From: Paraspadella gotoi
Taxonomy: Eukaryota > Chaetognatha
Length of the DNA: 64,000 nt
Direction: 5' to 3'
Assembly: GCA_051294375.1 (NCBI GenBank)
Contig: CM119266.1
Location: 21,767,875 to 21,831,874 of the forward strand
How positions within the stretch are numbered: the first letter of the stretch is position 1; each line of letters begins with the position of its first letter. Shown in pieces: positions 13,354 to 37,076 of the stretch. The position numbers were made by a program, and so were the translations under genes. The notes beneath the pieces are model-generated. The model ran no database searches and was not told the DNA's origin. It worked only from the letters and a program-made list of their open reading frames with translations.

Positions 13354-15852
13354 AAACCCTATTTCCGCCTTGTCTTCCGGTCTTTTTTACTAATTCCCAA
13401 GCCCTTCAGCCCTGTCGTCATCGCATGTAAACGTAAAATTACAAAAGACCATTTTATACGTCTCTAGTCTCAGTGGTGATTCTCCCGTCGTGACAAGTTG
13501 TCACAAAATTGTGATTCATTCGAACGACCTACCTCGTTCTTATTCTTGTCTTCTCAGCCCCGAGCTTCCTAATTTTTATCGTACTACAAACCGAAAGTTG
13601 CGTGATATTTATATCCTTGATTAATTTATTATCTATCATTATTGCGAACACAAGTTACCGTCATCGGTAAGAATCGAAAACTTTGCTCGAAAACCGGTCG
13701 TCCCTTTGAACAAACAAAACCGAAAAAAAGATAAATATCAAATTTGTGTTTATCTGCGAAAGGCTTATCTAAAATTGTTCAAAGTTGATGATCAGTTAAT
13801 AAACGTAAGGTTTTATTCACAGCCACTCAACCTTTCGACTGCAGCTCGTGAAGCGTTTTTAATTCTAACGTGTTTTCGAAGACATCGCAGTAATTTGAAG
13901 ATCCGAAGAAAAGAAGGCGTCACGAAGGCGGCGGATCTGTGAAGGATTCCTCCGTTTAAATGGATTATCGACGAAGATGAAGACGACGACGATAACGACG
14001 ACGATAACGACGACAACAACGGAATGTGACCCTCCTCTTTGCACAATTGATAAAACCCGAATATTTTGGAAAGCGAACTAAAGACTATCGAGTAATTTTA
14101 TGTACATGAAATTGGTATTATATAAAAGTTATGAGGATCGACTGAATAAAAGGGGATTTCGATTTCGAATCTCTCGCCATCGATTTCGCGATCGCCACCC
14201 AGTCTCTCCGAATTCGAACTTGGCCGACTTCCCTCGGGGATGATTTTTTTCAGAGTCAAACTTCTGCGGGTCACGAAACGCACAAAGTCGTCGCTGAGCG
14301 ATTTTTTTTCCAACTGTCCAATCGACGGGATTTCGCTCTAGATTCCGTGAAATATTACTCTTTCTACGAATTAGTATTGGTCGATTCATCCGTACATCTT
14401 CGTAGGCGCCCCGACATAACCGATGAACTCACTTCACGCCGGCGGTGCCGCTAGATCCCCCGCCGTAGTCCCGTCTGTCGAATATCGCCACCCGCCGATG
14501 ATTGTATGTGTCGCGGAAGAGAAACGCAGGAGGGGGTTTGTCCTCGTCACTTTCGTGCACCAAGAGATGATTTTTAAAATTAATTATCCGGCGACGATGG
14601 ATCTTAGTTTTGAACGAAGAACTTGAGAACGAAATAAATCCCAATGCTTGGACAAAGTAAAGCAAGCTTGAGCCTTGACCTTGCCATTTTGTAGCGAATT
14701 GGGCTAGAATTTGTTTAAATGCGGGCGATCTCGGCAAAGGGGGAGCTTAGCCTTAGCCTAAGGTTTGTCATGGTCGATCCGTTTCGCTCGGAAGGATTTG
14801 CGGTCGAAAGGAAAGGAACGTCATCGGCGAAAGGGGTCAGGGGGACGAACGTCGCAAGAATTTAGATCGTCGACGTCAGACCGTAAACATTAAAGGGATC
14901 GTCTTTGTCATTTCGTCTTGGTTTTCGTCCGCGACGAGGTCGTACATCACGAAAAGCCGAAGGAAACTAAAACAATTCGGAACGAAAAGGAGAAAGACTC
15001 AAAGAAACGAACCATTTCGTGTGAATTTTCATCGACTCTTGTTTTTGTTTCGACGATTAATGTGTAAAATTTGTAACTGCTACGATATAGAAATTTAAAA
15101 AAAAACGATCCAATACACAAATAACCGGCTGTTTAGGATTCGGTTAGTTTAACCTTTGAAAATTTTATATGTAAGTTATAAGTGGCTAAATTTGAATTAC
15201 GAATATTTTAAATCTCCGGGTCGTAGATGTCTTGGCAGTCGACAACCTTCCGACCCGAAGCTGCGCCTTAAAAAAAAACCAAAAAAAAAACAAAAAACCA
15301 GAAATAGCAACAAATAGAATCATAGACGAAATCTACGAATTGTAAACATAAAAAAATTTAACGATGCAATAAAACCGAAATGAATCAAACTAAATATCTT
15401 TCTCTCTCTCTCTCTCTCTCTCTCTTTTTCTCTATTTCTCTTTCCGATATTCATGGCTTGATTTCTTTTCAATTTTCCAGCTTAAAAAACCGCAACGACG
15501 TCCGTGGAGCAACCCGTCAATTCGCACTCCCTCAAAGATCGCCCTTTCGATATCTGAACGCCGTTTCAACAAACGATGAACTACCTATGAGTGGCAGAGA
15601 TTCTTAAAACTCTTGGCGAGTCATCTGCAATCGGGCCAGTTGCACGGCGCCCTGAAAGAAAAGAATAAAACGTCGGATCTCGATTTCAAAGCTAACATTC
15701 AACGACGCCTTTTCGTTTGGTGGGCCGGCCAAATAGAGAGTATTTGCTCGAATGCCCCACTGACCTTTAAACCTTCCGTCTAGCCACGAGAAACTTTTTA
15801 AAAAGCGTCTCTCGAGATCACAAAAAGACAAAAGACTCTCACCGACAGAAAC
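12929..15852. other. Non-genic stretch upstream of the Ig-type gene
   Basis: I find no convincing gene. The stretch holds the CT tract at 13,270-13,353, a second short CT tract at 15,399-15,425, and a GAC/GAT-rich low-complexity segment at 13,973-14,022 that creates an acidic frame on one strand and a Ser-rich frame on the other. A polypyrimidine run followed by ttttccag at about 15,470-15,480 could be the acceptor of a non-coding first exon of the gene at 15,853. Cytosine/guanine-rich DNA around 14,760-14,960 may be promoter, but no defined element is visible. Confidence 0.5.
13270..13353. repeat. (CT)n-rich tract
   Basis: CT dinucleotides with a few TCC and TTC interruptions run for about 84 bases. 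Apparent open frames on both strands here are repeat artefacts. Confidence 0.95.
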
Positions 15853-17223
15853 ATGGAGACGACGACGAGGACGTTGGCTTTGTTCCTCTGTTCCCTACTT
15901 TCCCTGTACGCCGCGAAGGCCACGCAACAGGCGGCGCTGGTGGGAACGACGGTGACTTTTTCGTGTCCGCTTCAGGAGGGCAAGACAGAGGACCAGGTCC
16001 AAAAGTGGATCAAGGGAAGGGACACAATCTTTGAGGATGAGGGAATGGTGCTTGGCGAGAAATGGAACCAGGATAAGTTCGAGTGAGTTGTGTCTTTTAA
16101 TATTCGCGTTTTCTATCCGAATTTTATTTAAATCTAAATTATATAGATATATAAATAAAATTATACTTCCTTTTTTTTTAGTCTTGCTGTGGGTTCCGTC
16201 TCCGAGTACAATTTAACCATCAATAAACTGACGATGAGTGACAAAGATACATACGTCTGCCTGTTGCACGACATGGAAACCGAGAAGAATGTTTTCCTCA
16301 AAGAGTACGACCTGGTGGTTCTGGAGAAGCCCCATTGCGCGGGTGAGACGAAGCTTGTCAACGGCGAGACCTACGAATACATCTGCTCGTCCGACGTAAA
16401 CGACGTCACCCTCTTGTGGAGCGTCGGAACAGGAGAAAAGAATGTCGGCGCCAACTTGGTCGACGAGGCCGACGTGGAAGTCGTCTACAAAACCAAAAAA
16501 TCCATCACCGCCGACTCGTCCCTCAAGGGCAAGTCCGTCGAGTGCGAGCTTCAGCATCCCAGCTGGAGCGTCCAGGACGGAGCGCTCCAGTGTTCTTTGG
16601 GTCCTTTGGTCGTTGAGAGCGAGGTCCAGATCACTTGCGACGAGAACGACCAGAAAGGCGACGGTATCGCCTGTGTTATCAGCGCTAGGGATTCTAGCGT
16701 CATCGAAAAAGAGAACATCGGGTGGATGGTCAGGTCGGACCCGAGCAAAGTGACCCCCGTAGATCCCACCATGATCGAAACTCTGGCCGACGGGTCCGGT
16801 TACCGGGTCACGCTCAACACGCCCAACAGCGGCGAGATGCACGCGCTGAAAGTCGGCGACGTCGAGGGTCCATGGCAGAAGATGCCGTCTACAAACGGCG
16901 GCGGAAAAGAGGCGGGTTCGCCGGTCGGGATGATCGTCGTTATCGTCGTCATCGTCGTTCTCCTCGTCGTCATCGTCGTTCTGTTCGTTCTATACAAACG
17001 CAAGGTCATTTTCTCCACGAGCGAAGCGAAGGCGACCGACATGGAGAAAGGAGCTCCCAAGTTAAACGGCGTAACGCACAACGGCGACGGCAAAACGCTG
17101 CTCGACAACAAAGACATGTCTAACGTCGACGACGAGAAGAGACGCGATTCCAACGAAGACTGCAAGAATAATCTCATCATCGACACGAAACCGCAAAAGA
17201 TGGAAAAGGACGACAGGATTTAA
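15853..17223 (+). CDS. Ig-superfamily type I membrane protein
   Basis: Two exons, 15,853-16,082 and 16,182-17,223, join in frame to 423 residues. Residues 1-22 form a signal peptide. The first domain is V-set-like: Cys38, a Trp in KWIK (residue 52), and the DTYVC motif ending at Cys103. A second Cys/Trp/Cys Ig-like domain follows, then a third, less typical Cys-containing region. One membrane helix lies at about 325-347, built almost only of Val and Ile, followed by the basic anchor KRK and a charged cytoplasmic tail of about 75 residues with no recognised signalling motif. The protein probably acts in cell adhesion or recognition at the plasma membrane; the ligand is unknown. I cannot name an orthologue. 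The noisy copy at 3,660-5,294 is the same gene. Confidence 0.8.
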
Positions 17224-17484
17224 ACTTCCATGTCGAAAATGACTCTTTTGTGATTGATGGAGAGCTTTTTCGATCCGAGCCGCCGCACGATCTTAAAGTA
17301 CGGACGCTAGAAAGATTTACCTTACCTCGCCGACTACCGTGTTTTGAATGATCCTTGCTTCAAGCCAAGATCTTGTATTTTGGTCAAACATTCGTCGTTG
17401 TCGCTTCACTGTTTATTTTTCATGTACATCATTTTTGTTTTAGAATATCTAGATTTTGTTTGCATTAAACAAATTGTAAATAAT

Positions 17485-17487
<3 letters not shown>

Positions 17488-17566
<79 letters not shown>

Positions 17567-17610
17567 CTCTTTCTCTCTCTTTCTCTCTCTTTCTTTCTCT
17601 CTCTCTCTCT
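17488..17610. repeat. (CT)n microsatellite
   Basis: About 120 bases of CT repeats, grading into TTTCTC units, lie 260 bases after the Ig-type gene. The corresponding tract in the noisy copy is at 5,566-5,670. Both strands give false open frames (Leu-Ser on one, Arg-Glu on the other). Confidence 0.97.
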
Positions 17611-18394
17611 AGTAAACAGAGTACTGACTCAGAATTCATTTTTATATTTGTTTACTTCCCTTTTGCAAAATATTTTAATGAGATACCCCTAAATAGAATT
17701 TTAATTAAGGTCCAAGAAAACTTTTTTTGTTATTTTTAAAAAAAGTAAGTCTGCTTATATTTTTCTGAAAGTTGAAAGTTTAGAAAAATGTGTCTTTTGT
17801 ATGATATATTTTGAATACTTGAGATTAAATAGTAAAATATGAAAATTTGAAGTACGCGAATGAAAATTGAGCAGAATTGTGATTTTAATTGCCGCCCCAT
17901 TCCCAGTGAGCCAGGGAGATATTGCCTTGCATAGCGTGACACTGCATCCGGACGACTACCTTTGCGTTTCAGCATATTATCCTAGAGCAGAATTCCCTCT
18001 GCCTCAAGATTAAGACTACGTACACCGTTAGGTTACTGACGGGAAGAAAGATAATGTCATTAAATTAGATTTTCAAGTCACAGCGCATACCAATGGCAAG
18101 GCGACACGTTGGGTTAGCAAAGTTATAAGTAAATTTATCACCTAGAAAGAAAATAATATTGAAATTTAATAAATTCATAATTAGACATATGTTATATTTA
18201 ATTTTGGTAAAATATCCTTGAGAGCCAATCTTTTACTTTTAAAAGTAGTTTGGCCCTTTTTCTTTTGGCGTCAATTTCCGTTGTTCTTTTGTTGGCATCG
18301 GCATCGAAGAGACCCTCAAACTCGTCCCGTCATCTAGCGATCCTCGTGCGTTTTTTCCAGAAACTTAGTCACGGCTTCAAATTTACTCGAGACT

Positions 18395-19030
18395 CTTGAT
18401 TTTTGTTATTCATGTTGTTTTTCTCCTTTCCTTTACAGAAAAAAAAAAAAAAAAAAAAAAAAATAGACTCTAGAGGGGCGGAGAGAGACTTAGAGCTTTT
18501 TCCTTAAAAGCAACAAACTAACATTCGGTTCTTAAGACCATCACAATTCTACCACTTAAAGTGAAATGTTTCCTTTTTAAGTTAATGAATTTTTTGCTTT
18601 TTCTCGTTTACCTTTTGACAACAGCCAATGGCTTGAATTTTCTATTCATGTTGTTTTTCCCCTTTCCTTTACAGAAAAAGACACGACTCTAGTACAATTA
18701 ATACTCTCTGCTCGCTCAGATTTGACATCATGTCAGGCTCAAGGGATCCACTTTCAGCCCCTTGTTGTGGAAACTTTCGGTGACTGCGACAATGAAGAGG
18801 CAACGCCAATCTCCTCATTAACCGGGACACTGAACCATATAGCTAATCTTTGGTCATCAGCATCTTCCTTAAAATAAATTCTTTTGGCGTTTAAAATCTC
18901 ATTATCTCTAATGTAATCTTTAATGTTGACCCTACAATTGCTTAACATCCAATTCTTCAGAATGAGTAAAATTGTTGTTTCTTTTTCCTTTCAGAAAAAA
19001 AAAAACTATAGTTTACTCTTTCAGAAAAAA
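18395..19030. repeat. Three diverged polypyrimidine-CAG-polyA units in an intergenic stretch
   Basis: The 17,224-19,163 interval has no gene I can support. Within it, units of the form ttcatgttgtttttc, pyrimidines, tttacag, then a run of A occur at about 18,410-18,470, 18,640-18,690 and 18,970-19,030. The first two are also followed by a shared gactctag. They look like local direct duplications of about 50 bases. Each resembles a strong 3' splice site, but no exon follows. Confidence 0.6.
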
Positions 19031-19163
19031 AAATTAAATGTAATCTTTTGATTTTTCGCGTTTTTAAAAAAATTCTTAGGCACCGCGGGGTGGTGTCAAT
19101 TATCTCAGGAATGAAAAACAAAGTTTTTCTATTTTCGTAAAGACTTCAAATTCTCTCGAGATA

Positions 19164-20708
19164 ATGGAATCATTTCCGGGACTCGTAGAAAGTAATGAGA
19201 AATTGCAGCTGGCGAAGAACGAAGCCTTGAGGCAATTGGAATTTATCTTTAGCGGTGAGATTCTTACATCGAATGCTACCTCGGTCGAGAATGATACATC
19301 ACCCGCGACCGTAAGTCAGCTGGTACAAGTGCCCTCTCACGAATCGCTTCAGGTGCCCCGCCTTTGTCCGTCCACTGGTTCAGCCCCCTTTATTGGCCCC
19401 GTAATTCCCACTCCATCACCAACGCCAACGAAGCCAGATGATTCCAACAGCCCGTCCAACACAACCACACCTGCTACGGACGCTGAGGAAGATCTCGACG
19501 AAGCGGAGGCACCCACCGGGTCTCGTTTATCCGTCACGTCGACGCCCGAACTCTTTCTGCGCTGCGAACGTGAATTCCAACCGACGGACAAAGTCGAGGA
19601 CAATTTTATCAAAGGATGCAGGTGGTCTCCCGATGGGACCTGCTTGCTCACGGCATCGGAGGATCGAATCTTGCGTCTCTTCGACTTTTCCAAAGACCTA
19701 AACGGACTTCGATACGAAATCGAAGAAAATGAAGAGGAAGAGAAAAGAGAAAAGGAGCGGGACGCGACGCTGAGGATACGAGCTTCGGATCTCGTCTACG
19801 ATTACGATTGGTATCCGTTTATGAATTCCACCGACTCTACGACCTGTTGCTTCGTCGTGAGCGCGAGACACTCGCCAGTTCATCTCTACGACGCCTACGA
19901 CGGGTCTCTCCGCTGCTCGTATCTCGCCTTCAATCAAGTCGAGGAGTTCGTCTCCGCCGTCTCCGTCGCCTTCTCCCCCGACGGCGCTAAACTTCTCTGC
20001 GGCTACAACAAGACGGTCCGAGTCTTCGACCTCGCCACTCCGGGGCGCGATTGCGAGTTATTGCCGACCTACGAGAAGAGGAACCGTCGAGGACTAAAGG
20101 GAATCGTGTCTTGCTTCGCCTTCCACCCGACCTCGACCGATCTCGTGGCGTGCGGTAGTTACTCCCGATCGATCGGCCTCTTCTCTCTCCGCTCCGGTGA
20201 GTTTCAGCACCGACTCGACGGCCATCGAGGTGGCGTCACCGGCCTCAGGTTTTCGCCTTGCGGGACCCGACTCTTCTCGGTCGCGAGGAAAGACGACGAG
20301 ATTCTTTGCTTCGACGTCCGGAATTTGGGTCAGATTCTTTTCTCGGCGAAAAGGGAGATGACGACTAATCAACGAGTCCAATTTGACGTCGACGACGAGG
20401 GTCGCTTCCTCTTTTCCGGCGATACGGCCGGAAACGTCACCGTTTGGGACCTCGCTTCGTACGAAAAGGCCTCGTTTTGCGACGACGGGTCGCTGGCTCC
20501 GCTGAAGAGATTTCGCGCTCACCGAGAAGCGGTGAGCGGGACGAGTCTTCACCCTCACCTTCCGCTTTTGGCGACCACTTCGGGCCAGAGACATTTTCTC
20601 TTTCTTGACGAAGGTGACTCTTCCAACGAGGAAGACGACGATCCCGTATGGCGGCGATTGCCTTCATCCAGCTTCGAAAATTCCCTTAAGATATGGAGAA
20701 TTAAATGA
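19164..20708 (+). CDS. WRAP53: WRAP53 / TCAB1, telomerase Cajal-body WD40 protein
   Basis: One uninterrupted frame of 514 residues. After a low-complexity acidic and Pro/Ser/Thr-rich N-terminus (about 1-135) comes the family-typical CEREFQPTDKVEDNFIKGC segment and a WD40 propeller to the end (motifs include CRWSPDGTCLLTASEDRILR, AVSVAFSPDGAKLLCGYNKT and CFAFHPTSTDLVACGSYSRS). The family binds the CAB box of small Cajal-body RNAs and telomerase RNA and takes them to Cajal bodies. The start is the first ATG in frame and follows a stop-rich AT segment. The gene has no introns, unlike most of its neighbours. It lies 144 bases upstream of HMGCR on the same strand. Confidence 0.93.
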   Translation: MESFPGLVESNEKLQLAKNEALRQLEFIFSGEILTSNATSVENDTSPATVSQLVQVPSHESLQVPRLCPSTGSAPFIGPVIPTPSPTPTKPDDSNSPSNTTTPATDAEEDLDEAEAPTGSRLSVTSTPELFLRCEREFQPTDKVEDNFIKGCRWSPDGTCLLTASEDRILRLFDFSKDLNGLRYEIEENEEEEKREKERDATLRIRASDLVYDYDWYPFMNSTDSTTCCFVVSARHSPVHLYDAYDGSLRCSYLAFNQVEEFVSAVSVAFSPDGAKLLCGYNKTVRVFDLATPGRDCELLPTYEKRNRRGLKGIVSCFAFHPTSTDLVACGSYSRSIGLFSLRSGEFQHRLDGHRGGVTGLRFSPCGTRLFSVARKDDEILCFDVRNLGQILFSAKREMTTNQRVQFDVDDEGRFLFSGDTAGNVTVWDLASYEKASFCDDGSLAPLKRFRAHREAVSGTSLHPHLPLLATTSGQRHFLFLDEGDSSNEEDDDPVWRRLPSSSFENSLKIWRIK

Positions 20709-20852
20709 TTAATATTGTGTTTTTATCTCTTTCTTTGTTGATGTCAATTTTTTTTTCAAAAAAAGATGGTTAAACTTAAAGCTATACCTTAGCTTTGGCG
20801 AGGTAACGTTAAAAACTAAAAACAAGTCGTGTGGCTCGTGTGCGAGTTTATA

Positions 20853-23800
20853 ATGTTGACACTTGCGTTTCGGCGCTACGGCGCCATTTGCGCCTCTCAC
20901 TCGTGGGAGGTGATCCTTGCGACGCTGGCCGCCATTTTCCTCGCAGCCTCCTCTTTGTCCATGTACGCGGCAGAAACGGATGGATTTCTCTGTAAATTCA
21001 GATACTTACTACCCTCGTCGGGTAAGACAAATAAATAAATGAATGGATGAATTTGATTTTAACTATACAGTTCTTTCCTATCCACGCTATCCAGCCCCAA
21101 CGGATCGTGATATATCCATGGACGAAAGAATCGACGTCATCTTCGTTTATCTGACGCGATGCGCCGCCCTCATTTATTTGTTTTATCAATTCCAAAGTCT
21201 GCGAAAGATGGGATCCAGGTTTGTGCATAAAATTAAACTAAAATCCCCCAATCGAGTTATTTATTTCATACTATTATTTTTTAGATACATCATGGGCGTG
21301 ACGGCATTTTTTATCCTCCTTTCCTTCTCCGGTTTCATCGCCACAGTGACCTCTTTCCTCGGCCTCCCTTTGGCCTCGCTCAGCCACGCCCTCCCTTTTT
21401 TTCTTCTACTCATGGATCTCCACAAGGCGGCATCGCTGGCGCAAATGACTCTTTCGTCCGAAACCAAGGAGGAGTTGGTCGAAAATGTCTCTGAGGGAAT
21501 GTACCTCATTGGTAAATTCCATCTTATTATACTGACAGAAAGTAAACGTATTACTTGATGACTTGCTTACTTAATTAGGTCCCTCGGTACTGCTCGATGC
21601 TTTGGTTGAGATCATGGTCTTTTCGTCTGGATTCGTCTCATCCTATGGTTTGAATTCCGTCAAGTCTATTTGTTGTTTGGGATTCATGTCTGCAATAGCT
21701 AACGTCGTGGTAAGCTTTTAGTATTTAATACTATGAAGTATGTATGTATGTATTCATTTTTCACTTGAAATTGAAATGAATTTTCTAGGTTTTTCTCGGA
21801 ATTTTTCCACCGTTTTTATCGCTAATCGCGGGCGTCAGCATATCGCACGCCGAGAAAGTGAATGAGGCTGCCATTTCGGAAAAGGAATCTGTGATTCCGA
21901 CTGCAAAACGAAGTAAATACTGCGAAATTACCTTAATCTGCGACTGTCATGATATTTGTTAATATTCACTGATATCGTTTGTTTTAATCAGGAGGCTTTG
22001 CTTATCAATTATCTCGCCTTTCCTTCACGTCAACATCCGACGACGAGGAATTTCGTCATGAAAAGACGAACCCAGTTTTGCAAGGCATCAAGGTCGTCAT
22101 GGTGCTGTCGCTCCTCGCGATTCACGCCTACAGTCACCTGATCGGTATTTGTGTTTCTTTTTTTGTTTTTGAGCTGAGTCGCTTATACTGTTTTTCTTTT
22201 TAGACGATTCCACGTTGACACCTTCCCCGGACCGCGCCACCTTGCCGGTTCCCCCGAGCCTGGCGGCGTTGGTGGTTGCAGTTAGCGATTCCGTTCACTT
22301 GTCGCCCGAGCAGACAGTAAGCCTCGTCGTCGGCGCCCTTCTCGTCATCCGCTTTCTCCTCGATGGCGAGGACGATGTTCAAGGACTTTTCTCCGCGACA
22401 AAAACTTCGGAGGCGTCCATTTCGTCCCTGGTCTCCCTCGCGTCGTCCGCTTCGGACGCGGGTGCGGTTTTAAGGAAATATTATTACTCAAAAGGGTCAC
22501 ATTTTAATAATTCCCGCTTTCTCGTCATACCAGATGCCCGCGCCTCTTTCATTGTCGGAGATTTCGAACCATGCTCCGTCGACGTCGGGACGCAGACTGA
22601 CTTTTCGACCGAACTTGTTACGGCTTCGACTGTAGACGAAACTCGGTCCGAAATCAATTTCAGCGTAATCGAGGTGTCAAACCAATCGGATGGACCTGTC
22701 TCGAGAGCTCCTCTTCCAGTGGAAGATTGCCTTAATATTTTGCGAGACAAGACCCTTGGCCCGAACAAGTTGACCGACGATGAAGTGCTAACTCTCGTGG
22801 AGAAACGCCTCCTGCCCGCGTACAGTTTGGAAAAAACACTTGGCGATCCTGTTCGCGGCGTAAAGATTCGTCGTTGTCATTTGGCGAGAAAACTAAGCAA
22901 CGATACCAAATTGAATGGGCTCCCTTATGAAAATTTCGATTATTCCCAAGTCATGGGAGTTTGTTGCGAGAATATCATCGGTCACGTGGGTCTTCCCGTT
23001 GGTGTCGTTGGTCCTTTGCGAATTAACGGTAAGAATATTGGTGGTAGTGTGGCGAATCCTAAATTCCCCTCCCCTATGACTCAGTTCGTCCCATTAGCTT
23101 GGACAGCCAAGTAATGGTTCAATAACTATGAGTTCCGGGTTCATTCCCTTCATGGTCACGCTGGTTTAGTGTGATGGTGTCGGCTTAAACAAACCAGTGA
23201 CATGGGGTGGTCAGTGCCGGTCCAAAGCTCTGAGCGCCATTTATCGGGAGATGCCTCACACCCCGGGCATCACACATGTCTTCCCATTGCCATAGTAGAT
23301 TGTATTCATTTAGTTGTTAAATTGTGCTTTATCATTGCAGGTTTGGACTTTCACGTACCGCTAGCGACTTTGGAAGGAGCTCTTGTTGCCTCTACCAACC
23401 GAGGTTGCAAAGCGTTAACGGCCTCTGGTGGAGTCTTGGTTGAAGTCTTGGATCATGGAATGACCCGAGGGCCTCTCGTCGCCTTCAACAGCGTCGTCGG
23501 GGCAAAAAAGGCGATGGATTGGATCCAGGTCGCTATAATAGAAGCAGTTATTAATTTGCCGAATATGTAGAAAGATCAATATCGATTTACATATTTTATA
23601 TATAGTTTAATTCATTTCCCCAGATGGAATCAAACTTTGCCTCTCTGAAAGAGACCTTTTCTTCGACTACTCGCTTCGGCTCTCTCGAATCCGTCGTTCC
23701 GAAAATCGTTGGCAAGCTTATGTTCATTCGATTTAAAGCAACCACCGGGGATGCTATGGGGATGAACATGGTTTCCAAAGGCACGGAGCGATGCCTGGAA

Positions 23801-24454
23801 CGTCTCGCCGAAGAGTTTCCCGATATGCGTATCCTCTCAGTCAGCGGAAACTTTTGCGTAGACAAGAAACCTAATGCGTTAAACTGGATCGAGGGTCGAG
23901 GATGGTCTGTCTCCTGCGAGGCGGTGTTGCCGCGTCGCGTCGTCGCCGACGTCTTAAAAACTACTCCGGCGGCGATGGCGCGTCTTAACGTGGGCAAGAA
24001 TCTCGTTGGTTCCGCCGTTGCCGGCTCTCTGGGCGGTTTTAACGCCCACGCGGCTAATATCGTCACGGCACTCTTCCTCGCCACGGGTCAAGACGCCGCT
24101 CAGAGCGGTACATCTTCCAGTTGCGTGACGGTGATGGAACTGGCGTCAGAAGACGACGAAGACGAACTTTACGTTTCCGTGACGATGCCCTCGATCGAGG
24201 TCGGAACAGTAGGCGGTGGAACATCTCTGACCCCGCAATCTGCGTGCCTTGATCTGCTGGGCGTCAAGCCGCCTCCAGGCGAATATTCGGTGCCGGGAAG
24301 CAACGCTCGACGGTTGGCTGAGGTCGTCGCCGCGACCGTCTTGGCGGGAGAACTCTCACTGATGGCCGCGCTCGCGGAAGGCCATCTCGTCAAAAGCCAC
24401 TTAAGGCTGAACAGATCTGCGTCGGATCTTAGAAAAGTCGCGGAAACAAACTAG
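20853..24454 (+). CDS. HMGCR: 3-hydroxy-3-methylglutaryl-CoA reductase, membrane form
   Basis: Nine exons join in frame to 931 residues: 20,853-21,021, 21,071-21,218, 21,285-21,511, 21,579-21,709, 21,789-21,912, 21,992-22,144, 22,204-23,028, 23,341-23,528, 23,624-24,454. It reduces HMG-CoA to mevalonate in the ER membrane, the committed step of isoprenoid synthesis. The N-terminal exons encode a sterol-sensing-type membrane domain beginning ASHSWEVI; the Insig-binding YIYF of vertebrates is YLFY here. A hydrophilic linker leads to a class I catalytic domain: [19 protein letters not shown] (catalytic Glu), [16 protein letters not shown] (Lys), [24 protein letters not shown] and the GHLVKSH histidine. 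The AMPK-site serine is kept in NRSASDL. A 72-nt in-frame stretch at 22,462-22,533 has GT-AG ends and may be an unspliced intron. Confidence 0.95.
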
Positions 24455-24475
24455 TGACGTCGTAATTTAGAATAC

Positions 24476-24481
24476 AATAAA
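24476..24481 (+). promoter_or_regulatory. Polyadenylation signal of HMGCR
   Basis: A canonical AATAAA lies 22 bases after the HMGCR stop codon. No other AATAAA is nearer on this strand. Confidence 0.6.
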
Positions 24482-25300
24482 TTATAAGCCGGGAATGATC
24501 CAAAGTAGTGCTGAATGCCGAGGAAATTATTATTTTTTTCCTGATCGATAATTATTTGATAATTCTATCTCTTTTTTGAATTTTAATTTATTTTCAAGTA
24601 GTTAAAGCCGAGTCAGTTGGAAATACATAAAACTAAGCTATTTCGCCTTTTCGAGTCGGGTCGTCGTGAGACTAATCCTCTTCTAATTCGCCTCCTGTCC
24701 TCTCCTCGTTCATCATCCACTTGACGTTTCTTAGTTTTTTTTTCTTCTGCGAAAATGATTAGTGGTGGTTTTCATCGATGAAGATGATGATGATGGCGAA
24801 GGGAATTTCAAGGCAGGAAAATAAAATGTATTATGACTCGACGAGGGGAGGAGCGCGAGTATTGACGCGACTAAATATATCCCTTCTTTGAAACTACTCA
24901 CAAATCCAGTTGACAGGTTTTTTACAATCAGCGGGAAAACCCCGTGCCTTTTGTTCGCTCCTCGAGCTGGAGCGCCATCCGACATATTACTGTTTTCTAT
25001 TTCTCTCTTTCTCTCTCTCTCATGCTCAAGCTCAAATCACCGATCCGATGTTTCCCTCCTTCATCCGCCAGTCCGACTGCCGACGGACAACCACAGTAAC
25101 CTTTTTTGTTAACGCTACCAATGATTGACGATACACGAACCCACTCAAGTTTCACGGAAAAACGATTTTGGATCCACGAATCTAGAAACCTTTCGGACAG
25201 CATAGAGAAATATTGACTCCAGTTGAAGGGTGAGAAAAAATCGGTGAATGTCTTGCCCTGGCCGCTTCGGTCCTCGTCGCGGCACGAGACGACCGTAAAG
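24482..25300. other. HMGCR-SNRK intergenic stretch / SNRK 5' region
   Basis: No gene is visible. The last 400 bases are GC-richer and probably hold the SNRK promoter and 5' untranslated region. The frame upstream of the SNRK ATG is open from about 25,223 but has no ATG. Confidence 0.5.

Positions 25301-37076
<11,776 letters not shown>

Noticed and set aside
16213-16842. 209-residue frame on the minus strand
   Set aside because: It is the antisense shadow of the Ig-type gene, whose two-exon frame has signal peptide, cysteines and membrane helix.
17406-17639. Arg-Glu and Leu-Ser frames over the CT tract
   Set aside because: They are produced by the dinucleotide repeat itself.
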